A stretch of 64,000 nucleotides of DNA, taken from positions 1 to 64,000 of the forward strand of contig JADZDR010000034.1 in the NCBI GenBank assembly GCA_020850945.1, in the 5' to 3' direction. Under the pieces are notes generated by a model. That model did no database searches. It was not told the DNA's origin and saw only the letters and a list, made by a program, of their open reading frames with translations. Below are positions 9,206 to 18,858 of this stretch, piece by piece (positions within the stretch are counted from its first letter, which is position 1; every line of letters starts with the position of its first letter). The DNA is from Acidimicrobiia bacterium (lineage in GTDB: Bacteria > Actinomycetota > Acidimicrobiia > UBA2766). Position numbers and translations under genes: made by a program.

Positions 9206-9255
9206 CCGGGCTCATAACCCGAAGGTCGCAGGTTCGAATCCTGCCCCCGCCACCA
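9206..9255 (+). other. 3' fragment of tRNA-Met (CAT anticodon), probable attachment-site (att) scar
   Basis: GGGCTCATAACCC anticodon arm, GCAGGTTCGAATCCTGC T-arm, CCCCGCC-A-CCA 3' end; no D-arm and no 5' acceptor strand upstream. Confidence 0.8.
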
Positions 9256-9265
9256 ACTTGTGAGC

Positions 9266-9294
9266 GAAGGCCCAGGTCAGCGACTTGGGCCTTC
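9266..9294 (+). terminator. Hairpin downstream of tRNA 3' end
   Basis: GAAGGCCCAGGTC-AGC-GACTTGGGCCTTC inverted repeat, one G:T pair. Confidence 0.65.
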
Positions 9295-9338
9295 CTCGCG
9301 GGAGGGGGCCGGTGGGGGCGGTGTCAAACGTGTGTTGC

Positions 9339-9497
9339 CCGGTCATCGGATACGACAAGGCGTCGGTGATCGCCCACAGAGCCAACGACGAGGGCACGAC
9401 GCTGCGCGCGGCGGCCCTTGCCACCGGGTTCATCGACGCCGCCGACTACGACCGGATCGTCGACCCCTCGAAGATGGTCGGGCACCTGCCCAGTTGA
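9339..9497 (+). pseudogene. 3' remnant of class II fumarase (fumC)
   Basis: [46 protein letters not shown] matches the C-terminus of class II fumarase; rest of gene absent. Confidence 0.75.
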
Positions 9498-10055
9498 GCT
9501 CCGACCCTACCTCCGGCGGACACGGATACCGAGCCTGGAGCTGAGGACGAGGATGACCACCTCGACGAGGAACCGAGGCGCCAGTCGCCCGCGGCCAGGA
9601 ACCGGCATCGTCATCCCCAACCTGATCATCCTCAACTGGGTCTGCTGGTGGGGCCTCGTGACGCAGCCGCTTCCACTCCGACCGGACCTACCTCCTGATG
9701 ACGCGATCATCGTGCTGCGCGCCGTGATGAGCACCGACAACGTCACCCGTGCTGCCGAGCGGACCTTCGCCCCCTATGCCGTCTACGGGCTCGGTCGAGG
9801 GCGTGATCGACATGACGGTGCAGGACGCGTGCCGAGGTGACCGGATCTCGAGCTGCCGCCGGGTACGGCTCTCGACCTCGGTCGCGTGCGAGAGGCCGGG
9901 TTCACTCTGCTGGCCGTGCCCGGTCGGGAGAGTGGGGTTGAATCGCGTGATCTGGTTTGGAGCATGCAGGCAGTATCCTGCCGCGAGCGCGCCGCGGGAG
10001 AACGCCTTGGGCGAGACTCCCGATACCGCAGTTGACCGTGCCAGGGGGGGACCGC

Positions 10056-11000
10056 ATGCGCACAACCGGAGCCGAAGCGTGGCCGTCGATTCCCGTCGCC
10101 GAGTGGCAGGACACCCGCGACACGCTGCACCTGTACACCCAGGTCGTCGGCAAGATCCGCATGGTGAACGAACCTCTGATCAACCATTGGTGGAACGTTC
10201 CGCTCTACGTCTCGGCGCGGGGCCTGACCACGTCGCTGATGCCACACCCGACCGGGCCGGCGTTCCAGATCGACTTCGACTTCCTCGACCATCGCCTCGA
10301 GGTCACCACAGTCACCGGGCAGAGTCGATCGCTCGACCTCGGTCCCCGGTCCGTCGCCGAGTTCTACGCCGCGACGACTGCCATGCTCGACGGGCTCGGG
10401 GTCTCGACCGAGGTGTGGCCGGTCCCGGTCGAGATCCCGGGTGCTATCCCCTTCCCCGCCGACGAGGTGCATGCGAGCTACGACCCCGCCGCGGTGGAGC
10501 GGTTCTGGCGTGCACTTGTCGAGATGGAACGGGTGTTCAAGGTGTTCCGGACCCGGTTCGTCGGCAAGGCCAGCCCTGTGCACGTGTTCTGGGGTGCGCT
10601 CGACGTGGCGTACACCCGCTTCTCGGGGCGGACGGCCCCGCCGCATCCGGGGGGCGTTCCGAACTGTGGGCCCCATGTGATGTGGGAGGCGTACTCGCAT
10701 GAGGTGAGCAGCTGCGGCTACTGGCCCGGCCCTCCGGGCGACGAGGGCGTGTTCTACGCGTACGCGTACCCGGAGCCTCCCGGCTACCGCGACACCTCGA
10801 TCGAGCCGGTCGGTGCTCGCTGGGACGACGAGCTCTTGGAGTTCGTCGTGCCCTACGAGCTGGTCCGCACCGCTCCCGACCCCGATGCGCTGCTCCTCGA
10901 GTTCCTGCAGAGCACTTATGAAGCCGCGGCGGTGACGGCCGACTGGGACCGTGCCGCCCTGGAAAGGCAGACATCCGCCATCGAAGGACCCTCGACGTGA
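10056..11000 (+). CDS. DUF5996 family protein
   Basis: WPSIPVAEWQDTRDTLHLYTQVVGKIRM...NHWWNVPLYVSARGL. Confidence 0.82.
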   Translation: MRTTGAEAWPSIPVAEWQDTRDTLHLYTQVVGKIRMVNEPLINHWWNVPLYVSARGLTTSLMPHPTGPAFQIDFDFLDHRLEVTTVTGQSRSLDLGPRSVAEFYAATTAMLDGLGVSTEVWPVPVEIPGAIPFPADEVHASYDPAAVERFWRALVEMERVFKVFRTRFVGKASPVHVFWGALDVAYTRFSGRTAPPHPGGVPNCGPHVMWEAYSHEVSSCGYWPGPPGDEGVFYAYAYPEPPGYRDTSIEPVGARWDDELLEFVVPYELVRTAPDPDALLLEFLQSTYEAAAVTADWDRAALERQTSAIEGPST

Positions 11001-11800
11001 CAGACACGGCGGACCCGGCTGGGTCCCTGATGCCGGCTGTGTTCGTCGGGCATGGCAGCCCGATGAATGCACTCGAGCACAACCGCTACACCGAGGCGTG
11101 GCGGGCGTTCGGGGCTTCCGTCCCGGCACCTCGCGCTGTGCTCGCGATCTCCGCTCACTGGTACACGAACGCCACCGCCGTCACCGCGATGACTCGGCCC
11201 CGAATCATCCACGACTTCTACGGCTTCCCCGACGAGCTCTTCGCCTTCGACTATCCGGCTCCGGGTCATCCCGGGGTCGCCAAGCTCGTCGCCCACACCG
11301 TCGCACCTGTGTGGGTTGGTCTCGACCTCGACAGCTGGGGCCTCGATCACGGCACCTGGTCGGTGCTCGCCCACATGTTCCCCGATGCGGACGTTCCGGT
11401 GGTGCAGCTGTCCCTGAATGCGCTCCAGCCACTCGACTACCACCTCGACCTCGGCGCCCGCCTCGCCCCGCTGCGACGAGAAGGGGTGCTGATCGTCGCC
11501 AGCGGCAACATCGTGCACAACCTGCAGCGCATCGACTGGAGCCGGCCAGGCGGTGCCTACGACTGGAACGACCGGTTCGACGAAGCCGCCAGCGCTTTGC
11601 TCGGCGAACGTCCGGGCGACATCCTCGAACTCGCCGACCATGACGACTTCGGCCTCGCCGTACCCACCCCGGACCACTTCATCCCGCTGGTCTACGTCGC
11701 CGCCCTCGCCGCCACGGCTGGGGAGACACTGGACGTGCTCGTCGCCGGACCGACCTTCGGGTCGATCTCGATGACCGGCTACACGCTCGGCGCGACCTAG
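10997..11800 (+). CDS. ygiD: 4,5-DOPA dioxygenase extradiol family protein
   Basis: PAVFVGHGSPMNALEHN, ISAHWYTN, LDHGTWSVLAHMFPDADVPVVQLS. Confidence 0.88.
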   Translation: MTDTADPAGSLMPAVFVGHGSPMNALEHNRYTEAWRAFGASVPAPRAVLAISAHWYTNATAVTAMTRPRIIHDFYGFPDELFAFDYPAPGHPGVAKLVAHTVAPVWVGLDLDSWGLDHGTWSVLAHMFPDADVPVVQLSLNALQPLDYHLDLGARLAPLRREGVLIVASGNIVHNLQRIDWSRPGGAYDWNDRFDEAASALLGERPGDILELADHDDFGLAVPTPDHFIPLVYVAALAATAGETLDVLVAGPTFGSISMTGYTLGAT

Positions 11801-11920
11801 CCCCCGCCGACCAGGCGAGCGACTCGAGATGCCGCACCCTTAGGCCACGTTGTGGGCAGAAATGACGGAATACCGGCAATTGCGCACCATTCGTGAACGT
11901 CTGCGTTGAGTGCTCTCGTC

Positions 11921-11948
11921 GGGGGCCGGGGGCCGGGGGCCGGGGGCC
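11921..11948 (+). repeat. (GGGGGCC)x4 tandem repeat, potential G-quadruplex
   Basis: Four consecutive perfect GGGGGCC units. Confidence 0.9.
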
Positions 11949-12286
11949 TGCCGAGGCCTTGATGGCTGATTGGGCGGCGTTCGATCAGTACGATCTCCTG
12001 GCACACGACGAGAGGAGCCGACCGATGAAGATCGGCATCCGCATGACTCCATCGATCTCGTCTGAGCTCGGCTGTGAATCGGGACTTTCGGCCGTGGTGT
12101 GTCCGACCGGTCCGCGCTTGTATCCCCTCATGAGGGTTGAACGCTGGGCGCAGCGTGTGGGACGCCGCCTTCGACCCCCGTCCATCATCGGCGAGCCGCA
12201 ACATCCCCGCCGTGGGTGCCGGTGCCTGAATGCCCGAGCTCGGAAGCGGCGCGCCTGCTCCGATGTCGTGAGAGGGTGAGAGAGCA

Positions 12287-13315
12287 ATGCCAGCCCGCCG
12301 GGTCAGATCCGCGACCGCCGAGGGGGCAGCACCTGGTGTGATGCGGGCGGCGATCGTCGACCGGTACGGGCCACCCGAGGTCGTGCACGTCGGTGAGGTC
12401 CCACGACCAGACGCAACCGACCGCGAAGTGCTGGTGCGCGTTCACGCCACCGCGGTCACTTCCGGCGACGCCCGCATCCGAGGTGCCCGCTTCCCCTCCG
12501 GGTTCGGGCCGTTCGTTCGCCTCGTGTTCGGTGTCACGCGGCCCCGCCGCCGCATCATCGGCAACACGTTCGCCGGTGTCGTTGAAGCGGTCGGTGCCGA
12601 CGCCGCAGGGATCGTGCCAGGGCAGGCAGTGTGCGGTATGACGGGCACGAGGCTCGGCACCCACGCCGAGTTCGTCGTGGCACGGGCCGACCGCGTCGCG
12701 TTTGTGCCGGCGGGTGTGACGCTCGACGATGCCGTCGGAGTGATCTTCGGTGGCACCGCGGCCCTGTACTTCCTACGAGACAAGGCGTCGGTCGCGTCCG
12801 GCGACGAGGTGCTCGTAAATGGTGCGTCCGGGGCGGTCGGGTCCAACGCAGTGCAACTCGCGAAGTACTTCGGGGCGACCGTCACCGCGGTTACCAGTAC
12901 TGCCAACAAGGACCTGGTCGCCAGCCTCGGTGCCGACCACGTGATCGACTACTCGAGCGACGACCTTGCTGCCACCGACGCCCGTTTCGACATCGTGCTC
13001 GACTGCGTCGGCAACCTGACCATCGGCTCCGGTCGATGCCTCCTCGCCGAGGGTGGCAGGTTGGTGCTCGCGGTGGCGAGTCTGTGGGGCAACATCCGGG
13101 CCCACGGGAACGTGGTGGCGGGCTCTGCTCCCGAAAGGGTCTCGGACATCGAGTTCCTCCTCGACCGCGTTGCCGGCGGCGATCTCACCGTCGTGCACGA
13201 CAGCAGCTACGACCTCGAACACATCGTCGACGCCTACCGCCGCGTCGACAGCGGCCACAAGCGCGGCAACGTGATCGTGCACCCCTCGCCGGCGGCCTCA
13301 GGTGCTCAGCCATGA
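12287..13315 (+). CDS. NAD(P)-dependent alcohol dehydrogenase / quinone oxidoreductase (MDR superfamily)
   Basis: MRAAIVDRYGPPEVVHVGEVPRP..., VLVNGASGAVGSNAVQLAKYFGATVTAV. Confidence 0.87.
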   Translation: MPARRVRSATAEGAAPGVMRAAIVDRYGPPEVVHVGEVPRPDATDREVLVRVHATAVTSGDARIRGARFPSGFGPFVRLVFGVTRPRRRIIGNTFAGVVEAVGADAAGIVPGQAVCGMTGTRLGTHAEFVVARADRVAFVPAGVTLDDAVGVIFGGTAALYFLRDKASVASGDEVLVNGASGAVGSNAVQLAKYFGATVTAVTSTANKDLVASLGADHVIDYSSDDLAATDARFDIVLDCVGNLTIGSGRCLLAEGGRLVLAVASLWGNIRAHGNVVAGSAPERVSDIEFLLDRVAGGDLTVVHDSSYDLEHIVDAYRRVDSGHKRGNVIVHPSPAASGAQP

Positions 13316-13534
13316 CCACCGGCGACGACATCGTGGCCACGGCGGGCCCGCGGCTGCCGCTTTCTGCTCGATGGTCGAGGAGGACTCCTGGCCGCCATTG
13401 AGGCCGAGCGGTACGGCGTTGCCATCGGAGACCACTCGTGACCGCGGGCAGCCGGCTCGGCCGGTCACGAGCGAATGTGCGCTGCACGATCATCGACCTC
13501 GGCACAGCCGCCCTCTCCCTGACCGGCATCACGG

Positions 13535-14410
13535 CTAGCGCGCGACGTGTTCGAGTACGAGGGCGTCGACCTCGTCGGGTTTCTCGAGGTGGAGGAAGTG
13601 GCCTGCCCCATCGATCATCAGGAATCGGGAGCCGGGCGAGGGGAGGAAGGCCTCGGCGGTGGCGGCCACCTCTGCTCCCATGCAGCCGTCGGTGCGGCCG
13701 TGGAGGTAGAGGTGGGGCTGCGGCGGTGTGCCGCTGCACGCTGTTTCGGCGTCCTGGAGCTCGGGTACGAGTCCGGTGCCGCTGAGCGTCGCCCGGTAAT
13801 AGCCGAGCGCGGCAGCGAGGTTGGCCGGGTCACGCAGCGCGTCTTTCGCCGCCGGCAGGTCGATTGCCGAGGCGTCGTAACCGGGTGACCAGTCGTCCCA
13901 CAGGTGGCCGATGAACTCCAGGTCGTTCATCGTCACGGCGACGTCGGCGAGCTGGTGCTGGAAGAAGAACATGTACCAGGAGCGGCGCAGTTGGGCGTAG
14001 GAGAAGAAGGCGCCCGCCACGGCGCCGGCCGGGGGGACGGCCATCGTGACGATCCGTCGCCAGCGCTCGGGCTCGAGCACGGTGGCGCCCGTGGCGATGC
14101 GTGCGCCCCAGTCGTGGCCCACGATCACGGCGTCACTCTCGCCACCGAGTGCGTCGTGCAGGGCCAGGGCATCCATCACGCAAGCGCCGTTCTGGTTGCG
14201 GCCTTCGGGGTCCACGCCGGTGGGTGCGTAGCCCCGCAGCCACGGTGCCACGGCCCGGAAACCGGCGCCGGCGAGCTTCGGCATGAGGTGGCGCCACGTG
14301 CGTGGCGAGTCCGGGAAGCCGTGCAACAGCAAGGCGAGTGGCCCCTCGCCGCATTCGAGGTATGCGACATCGAGGCCGTTGGCGGTGATCTGTGTCTGCT
14401 GGATGTTCAT
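13535..14410 (-). CDS. Alpha/beta fold hydrolase (epoxide-hydrolase-like)
   Basis: LLLHGFPDSPRTWRHLMPKLAGAGFRAVAPWLRGY, VIVGHDWGA, DGAGHFLHLEKPDEV. Confidence 0.88.
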   Translation of the reverse strand: MNIQQTQITANGLDVAYLECGEGPLALLLHGFPDSPRTWRHLMPKLAGAGFRAVAPWLRGYAPTGVDPEGRNQNGACVMDALALHDALGGESDAVIVGHDWGARIATGATVLEPERWRRIVTMAVPPAGAVAGAFFSYAQLRRSWYMFFFQHQLADVAVTMNDLEFIGHLWDDWSPGYDASAIDLPAAKDALRDPANLAAALGYYRATLSGTGLVPELQDAETACSGTPPQPHLYLHGRTDGCMGAEVAATAEAFLPSPGSRFLMIDGAGHFLHLEKPDEVDALVLEHVAR

Positions 14411-14605
14411 CCGTGTGACGGTAGCTGGATCCCGGTCTTCTGGCCGGTTGCACCTCCGTCACGGGCACGGCGATCACATCCAGGACAGCGGGAGTCGCAG
14501 GTATGACTGCGCAGTATGAGTCCGGACGCTACTGGTCTGAAAGGACCACGAGCACGTCAGGTCGAGCCATCACGCCACCCTGCGTCAGCCTGACCTGCAA
14601 ACCCA

Positions 14606-14621
14606 TGATGTGCTAGCATCA
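14606..14621. promoter_or_regulatory. Putative VapBC operator
   Basis: TGATGTGCTAGCATCA inverted repeat just upstream of GTG start of vapB. Confidence 0.4.
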
Positions 14622-14626
14622 GATGC

Positions 14627-14869
14627 GTGCGCACCACTGTCAACATCGACGAGGATGTCCTCCTTGCTGTGAAGGAGCGCGCTCGACGGGAGAACCGGAC
14701 CGCCGGAGAGGTCCTCTCCGAACTCGCCCGCAGGGCGCTGACCGGACAGGAAGGCCGAGCCGGTCACGTCCGGGCAGAGGCGTTCCATGGGTTCTGCCCG
14801 CTCCCTCACCGAGGTGCCGCCGTGTCGAATGCGCTGATCGACGACCTCCGCGAGCAGGAGCCCGAGTGA
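14627..14869 (+). CDS. vapB: Ribbon-helix-helix antitoxin, VapB family
   Basis: MRTTVNIDEDVLLAVKERARRENRTAGEVLSELARRAL; overlaps PIN-domain gene. Confidence 0.8.
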   Translation: MRTTVNIDEDVLLAVKERARRENRTAGEVLSELARRALTGQEGRAGHVRAEAFHGFCPLPHRGAAVSNALIDDLREQEPE

Positions 14870-15297
14870 GTAGAGCCCTGCTCGACATCAACGTGCTGCT
14901 GGCGCTGTTCGATTCCGACCACGTCGATCACGGTCGGGCTCGGCGCTGGATCGATGGCGAGATCGCGTCGGGCTGGGCATCGTGTGCGATCACCCAGAAC
15001 GGGTTCGTCCGCGTCATCAGTCAGCCCCGATACCCGAGCCCCGTTCCTCCTGCTGTGGCGCTGGAACTACTTGCGGGTGCGTGCGCTGATCCCGCTCACG
15101 AGTTCTGGACTTGCGACGTGAGCGTGCTCGACACCGCACTCCTGGACGCAACTCGCATCCACGGTCCCCGGCAGGTGAGCGACGCGTACCTTCTCGCGTT
15201 GGCCACCGTGCACACCGGTCGCTTCGTCACGTTCGACCGTGCGATTGACCTGTCCGCGGTGCCCCCCGCCACCGAAGCCAACCTGACCGTCCTATGA
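14866..15297 (+). CDS. vapC: PIN-domain toxin, VapC family
   Basis: ALLDINVLLALFDSDHVDH, VSDAYLLALATVHTGRFVTFDRAI. Confidence 0.85.
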   Translation: MSRALLDINVLLALFDSDHVDHGRARRWIDGEIASGWASCAITQNGFVRVISQPRYPSPVPPAVALELLAGACADPAHEFWTCDVSVLDTALLDATRIHGPRQVSDAYLLALATVHTGRFVTFDRAIDLSAVPPATEANLTVL

Positions 15298-15435
15298 GTG
15301 GCACGGCTGAGTGGCACGGCGCCACGCCGTATCGACGGGGTTGACCGTTGCCGTCACGCATCCGGACGAGTGGTACTGAAATGACGGATGGCCGGCATGC
15401 CGATATCACTCGTCCGCAGAGTGGCGATGAGGGCC

Positions 15436-16017
15436 TCACAGGCTTCGGCCGAGGAAGGCGGCGTGGCGGTCGGCTGCCGACGCTCCGTCGGGGGCGGGCT
15501 GCTCGGGGCCGAACGGCGCGGGTGACCCGTCCGGCCCGCGGATGGCGTCGGACACGAAGAGCCGGGCTGCCTCGGTCTGTTTCGCCGCGAACTCCGGGTC
15601 CAGGTCTGTCGGCTGGCCGGTCGCTCTGGCGAGGTCCCAGGCGTGGGTGAAGACGTCATTCGTAGCGATGCCCATGAACACGCGGCCGGGCAGCTCGCCG
15701 AAGGGCAGCTTCACGATCTTGTCCTGGGCGCCGGGGGCTTCGAACGCCTCGATCGCGGCTGCGATACCCGTGTCGTAGGCGGCAAGGAGGTCGTTCTGCG
15801 TGTAGTCGGTCGACTCAGTCGTGTCGTCCTCGGGAGCGACGCCGTTGTTGACGCAGTCGGCAAACCAGTAGCTCGCCCCCACGTAGTGTGAGATGAGCCG
15901 CCGGACGTCCCACGACGCGCATGGTGTCGGGTCGTCGTACTGATCGGGTCCGACGTTCGCCAGAACCGCACGGGCGAGCGAGAATGCGTACGCAAGGTCT
16001 CCGGTCGTCATGTTCAT
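15436..16017 (-). CDS. TIGR03086-like metal-binding protein (mycothiol-dependent isomerase N-terminal fold)
   Basis: PTPCASWDVRRLISHYVGASYWFADCV, DVFTHAWDLARATGQPTDLDPE. Confidence 0.8.
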   Translation of the reverse strand: MNMTTGDLAYAFSLARAVLANVGPDQYDDPTPCASWDVRRLISHYVGASYWFADCVNNGVAPEDDTTESTDYTQNDLLAAYDTGIAAAIEAFEAPGAQDKIVKLPFGELPGRVFMGIATNDVFTHAWDLARATGQPTDLDPEFAAKQTEAARLFVSDAIRGPDGSPAPFGPEQPAPDGASAADRHAAFLGRSL

Positions 16018-16053
16018 CCCCCCGGACTCTGCCAACGCGCTCGATCTTAGGTG

Positions 16054-16518
16054 TCATTGGTCCCGACGTCCTGGGATCACCGGCGCCAACCCCAGCCTGG
16101 CCGGCTCGATCGGCCGGCCGGTGGTCTCGTCTACGACCTTGGGCCGGACCATCTCACCCGATTCCGAGTCGACGAGTTGGACGGGGATCGGGTTGTCGGC
16201 GGGGTTGAGCCAGTCCTCGCCCCAACGCCACATGGCAAGGAGCACGTCGAGGAACGCCTCGCCCTTGGGAGTCAGGTGGTACTCGTAGCGGGCCGGGCTC
16301 TCGGCGTAGGGAACCCTCTCGAAGACGCCTTCCTCGACGAGGCGGTCGAGGCGGGCCGTGAGGCTTGCCCGCGGGATGCCGAGGCTCGTCGCGAAGTCGT
16401 CGAATCGGCGCACACCGAAGAACGCCTGGCGCAACACCAGCGGTGTCCACCAGTCCCCGACGAGGTCAGCCGTGCGGGCGATCCCGCAGGGCCAGTCATC
16501 GAAGCGGGTCCGTTTCAC
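16054..16518 (-). CDS. HxlR family transcriptional regulator
   Basis: CGIARTADLVGDWWTPLVLRQAFFGVRRFDDFATSLGIPRASLTARLDRLVEEGVFERVPY; GTGA overlap with upstream oxidoreductase stop. Confidence 0.87.
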   Translation of the reverse strand: MKRTRFDDWPCGIARTADLVGDWWTPLVLRQAFFGVRRFDDFATSLGIPRASLTARLDRLVEEGVFERVPYAESPARYEYHLTPKGEAFLDVLLAMWRWGEDWLNPADNPIPVQLVDSESGEMVRPKVVDETTGRPIEPARLGLAPVIPGRRDQ

Positions 16519-18800
16519 GACGGAGATTCCACGGCGGGAACCGGTTCGACGCGGGCAAGCACGTACTTGTGCCATGGCGTCCCGACGTAGGGGTCGCGGT
16601 CGCCGGCCGAGGTGAGCTCGTTCGGTGCGACGCCGTCACGGATGCGCTTACCGGTGTCGGGGTCGAGTTGGTCGAGGCCCCGTCCGTTGGGCAACGTGAC
16701 GTGGCCGTCCCGCAGCGTGTCGGTCACCTCGACTGCGGCGACGGTACTGGCCCGTCGTGTCGTTACCGTGACGAGGTGGCGGTCGCCGACACCGAGACGG
16801 GCAGCGTCGCCGGGTGACATGCGCAACGCTCCACCGTCGTCTCGCTTGCGCCACGAGGGGTTCCGGAAGATCGTGTTGGCGGTGTCGCCGCGGCGTTCTC
16901 CCGCGGAGAGCACGAACGGGTAGTCGGCGTCGATGGGAAGACCCGCTGTGGCGAGGCCCGCGAAGTCGGACTGCAGCTCCTCCGGGGCGAGATGGATACG
17001 GCCATCCTGGTGGAGGATGCGCTGCCACGTGGCGTCCTCGTCGTCGACGCTGAACACGACACCGGAACGGTTGGCCAAGATCGCCTCGAAGAGGGCGTTG
17101 CCGTCGGCGAACCCGGCGGCAGTCACTGCGGCGGGATAGGTCATCGCCGTGGTCTGGGCGAGGCCCCAGATGGCCGCGGTGGCTGCGACCCGCTCGTCTC
17201 CGGTGTCGGCGGCGATTGCCTGTCCGAGCGTCTCGTAGAGCACGACCGCGACGAGGCGGACGAGGTCGGGCCGTTGGGCCATGAAACCGAGGAACGCGGC
17301 GGTGAACTCCGCCCGGCCCGCGGAGGCGGCCTCGCGCAGAGGCTCGAGGTCGGTCTCGTCGTATGCGCCGAGTGCGCGCACCAGCCGCCGGTGGATCTCC
17401 GGTTCAGGCAGGGTGCCGTCGAGGGGGTCGAACAGTGGCGCCCGCAGGTGCAAGGCGTTGTGGGGGAATTCGAGGTTGAAGAACGTCGTCTCCCACTTCT
17501 CGTACTGGCTCGCGGCGGGGAGGACGTAGTCGGCGCACCGGGCAGTTTCGGTCATGGCGACGTCGATGACCACGACGAGGTCGAGTGCCGCCAGCGCGGC
17601 CCGCATGTCAGCGGAGTCCGGCAGGGAGTGCGCCGGGTTCGAGCTTTCGATCAGCATTGCCCGGAACCGTTGTGGATGGGTGGTGAGAATCTCCTCGGGG
17701 ATCACCGCCGCCGGGATCAGCCCACCGACGATGCGGTGCCCGCCGACGGGTGTGACCCGGGAGCCGCCGCCCCCGCCTCCGAGGCTGGCGAAGCGGGTGT
17801 GGATGTTCATCGTGCCCGGCTTCGCGAAGTTGCCCGTCAGGAGGTAGACGAGCTTCTCGAGGTAGGAGTTGAGCGTGCTGTTCGGGGCCTGCTGCACGCC
17901 GAGGTCCTCGTACACGGCGACACAGGATGCGTCCGCGATGCGGCGTACCGCGTCCCGCAGCAGTGACTCGTCGACGCCGCAGCGGTCGCAGAATGCGCCG
18001 ATGTCGACACCGCCGAGGACGCCTTCGACGGTCTCGTAACCGGTGGTGTGCGCTTCGACGAACGCTTTGTCGATGAGGCCCTCTTCGACGAGGACACCCA
18101 ACATCGCGGCGAGACACCAGGCGTCGGTGCCGGGGCGGACCTGCAGGTGGAAATCCGCGAGGTCGGCTGTCTCGGTGCGGCGCGGGTCGATGACGATCAT
18201 CGCCCGGTCAGGGTCGGCGGCGATCGCTTTGAGGACTGTGCGGGCACGGGGAAAGCCGTGGGACTGCCACGGGTTCTTGCCGACGAACACGGCGACTTCG
18301 GCGTGCTCGTAGTCGCCGGTCGTATGACAGCGCGGTCGCCCGTAGAGGAGGCCGTCGACCCAGAACTCGCCTGTCTTCTCCTGCGCGAGAGCGTTGGAGG
18401 AGAACACCGACCCGAGAGCAGCACGCGTTGCCGTGGCGTAGGCGCCGCCGAGGTGGTTGCCCTGTCCGCCGCCGCCGTAATAGAAGATCGACTCGCCGCC
18501 GTGGGTGTCGCGGACCGCGGCGAAGCGGCCGGTGATCTCGGCGATGGCGGTGTCCCAGTCGACCTCTTCGAAGCTGCCGTCGGCGCGGCGCCGCAGCGGG
18601 CTCGTGAGGCGGTGCGTGGAGTCCTGATAGTGACCGACGCGCAGACCTTTCTCGCACGTGTATCCCCGCGACAGCGGATGGTCCTTGTCGCCGCGAACCC
18701 GAGTGATCTCACGACCTTCCGTGCGGACCTCGAGGCCGCAGTTGATGCTGCAGAGGATGCAGGCGGTCTTGTGCCAGCCGTTGCCGTCGCTGTCTGTCAT
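16515..18800 (-). CDS. Molybdopterin-dependent oxidoreductase (formate dehydrogenase/assimilatory nitrate reductase-like)
   Basis: N-terminal Cys cluster (CILCSINCGL..CEKG), VFVGKNPWQSHGF, DPRRTETADLADFHLQVRPGTDAW, molybdopterin-binding C-terminus. Confidence 0.88.
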   Translation of the reverse strand: MTDSDGNGWHKTACILCSINCGLEVRTEGREITRVRGDKDHPLSRGYTCEKGLRVGHYQDSTHRLTSPLRRRADGSFEEVDWDTAIAEITGRFAAVRDTHGGESIFYYGGGGQGNHLGGAYATATRAALGSVFSSNALAQEKTGEFWVDGLLYGRPRCHTTGDYEHAEVAVFVGKNPWQSHGFPRARTVLKAIAADPDRAMIVIDPRRTETADLADFHLQVRPGTDAWCLAAMLGVLVEEGLIDKAFVEAHTTGYETVEGVLGGVDIGAFCDRCGVDESLLRDAVRRIADASCVAVYEDLGVQQAPNSTLNSYLEKLVYLLTGNFAKPGTMNIHTRFASLGGGGGGSRVTPVGGHRIVGGLIPAAVIPEEILTTHPQRFRAMLIESSNPAHSLPDSADMRAALAALDLVVVIDVAMTETARCADYVLPAASQYEKWETTFFNLEFPHNALHLRAPLFDPLDGTLPEPEIHRRLVRALGAYDETDLEPLREAASAGRAEFTAAFLGFMAQRPDLVRLVAVVLYETLGQAIAADTGDERVAATAAIWGLAQTTAMTYPAAVTAAGFADGNALFEAILANRSGVVFSVDDEDATWQRILHQDGRIHLAPEELQSDFAGLATAGLPIDADYPFVLSAGERRGDTANTIFRNPSWRKRDDGGALRMSPGDAARLGVGDRHLVTVTTRRASTVAAVEVTDTLRDGHVTLPNGRGLDQLDPDTGKRIRDGVAPNELTSAGDRDPYVGTPWHKYVLARVEPVPAVESPS

Positions 18801-18858
18801 GGTGTCCCCCGGGACCTGGCTTCTTCCTCACCGGTTTCTCACCGGTATATGGATCGAG

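Noticed and set aside
9179-9255. Complete functional tRNA-Met ending at 9255
   Set aside because: The 5' acceptor strand (needed to pair with CCCCGCC) and D-arm are missing in the upstream 27-45 nt
11893-12279. 128-aa ORF MNVCVECSRRGPG...
   Set aside because: Spans the GGGGGCC repeat, no motif; most likely non-coding
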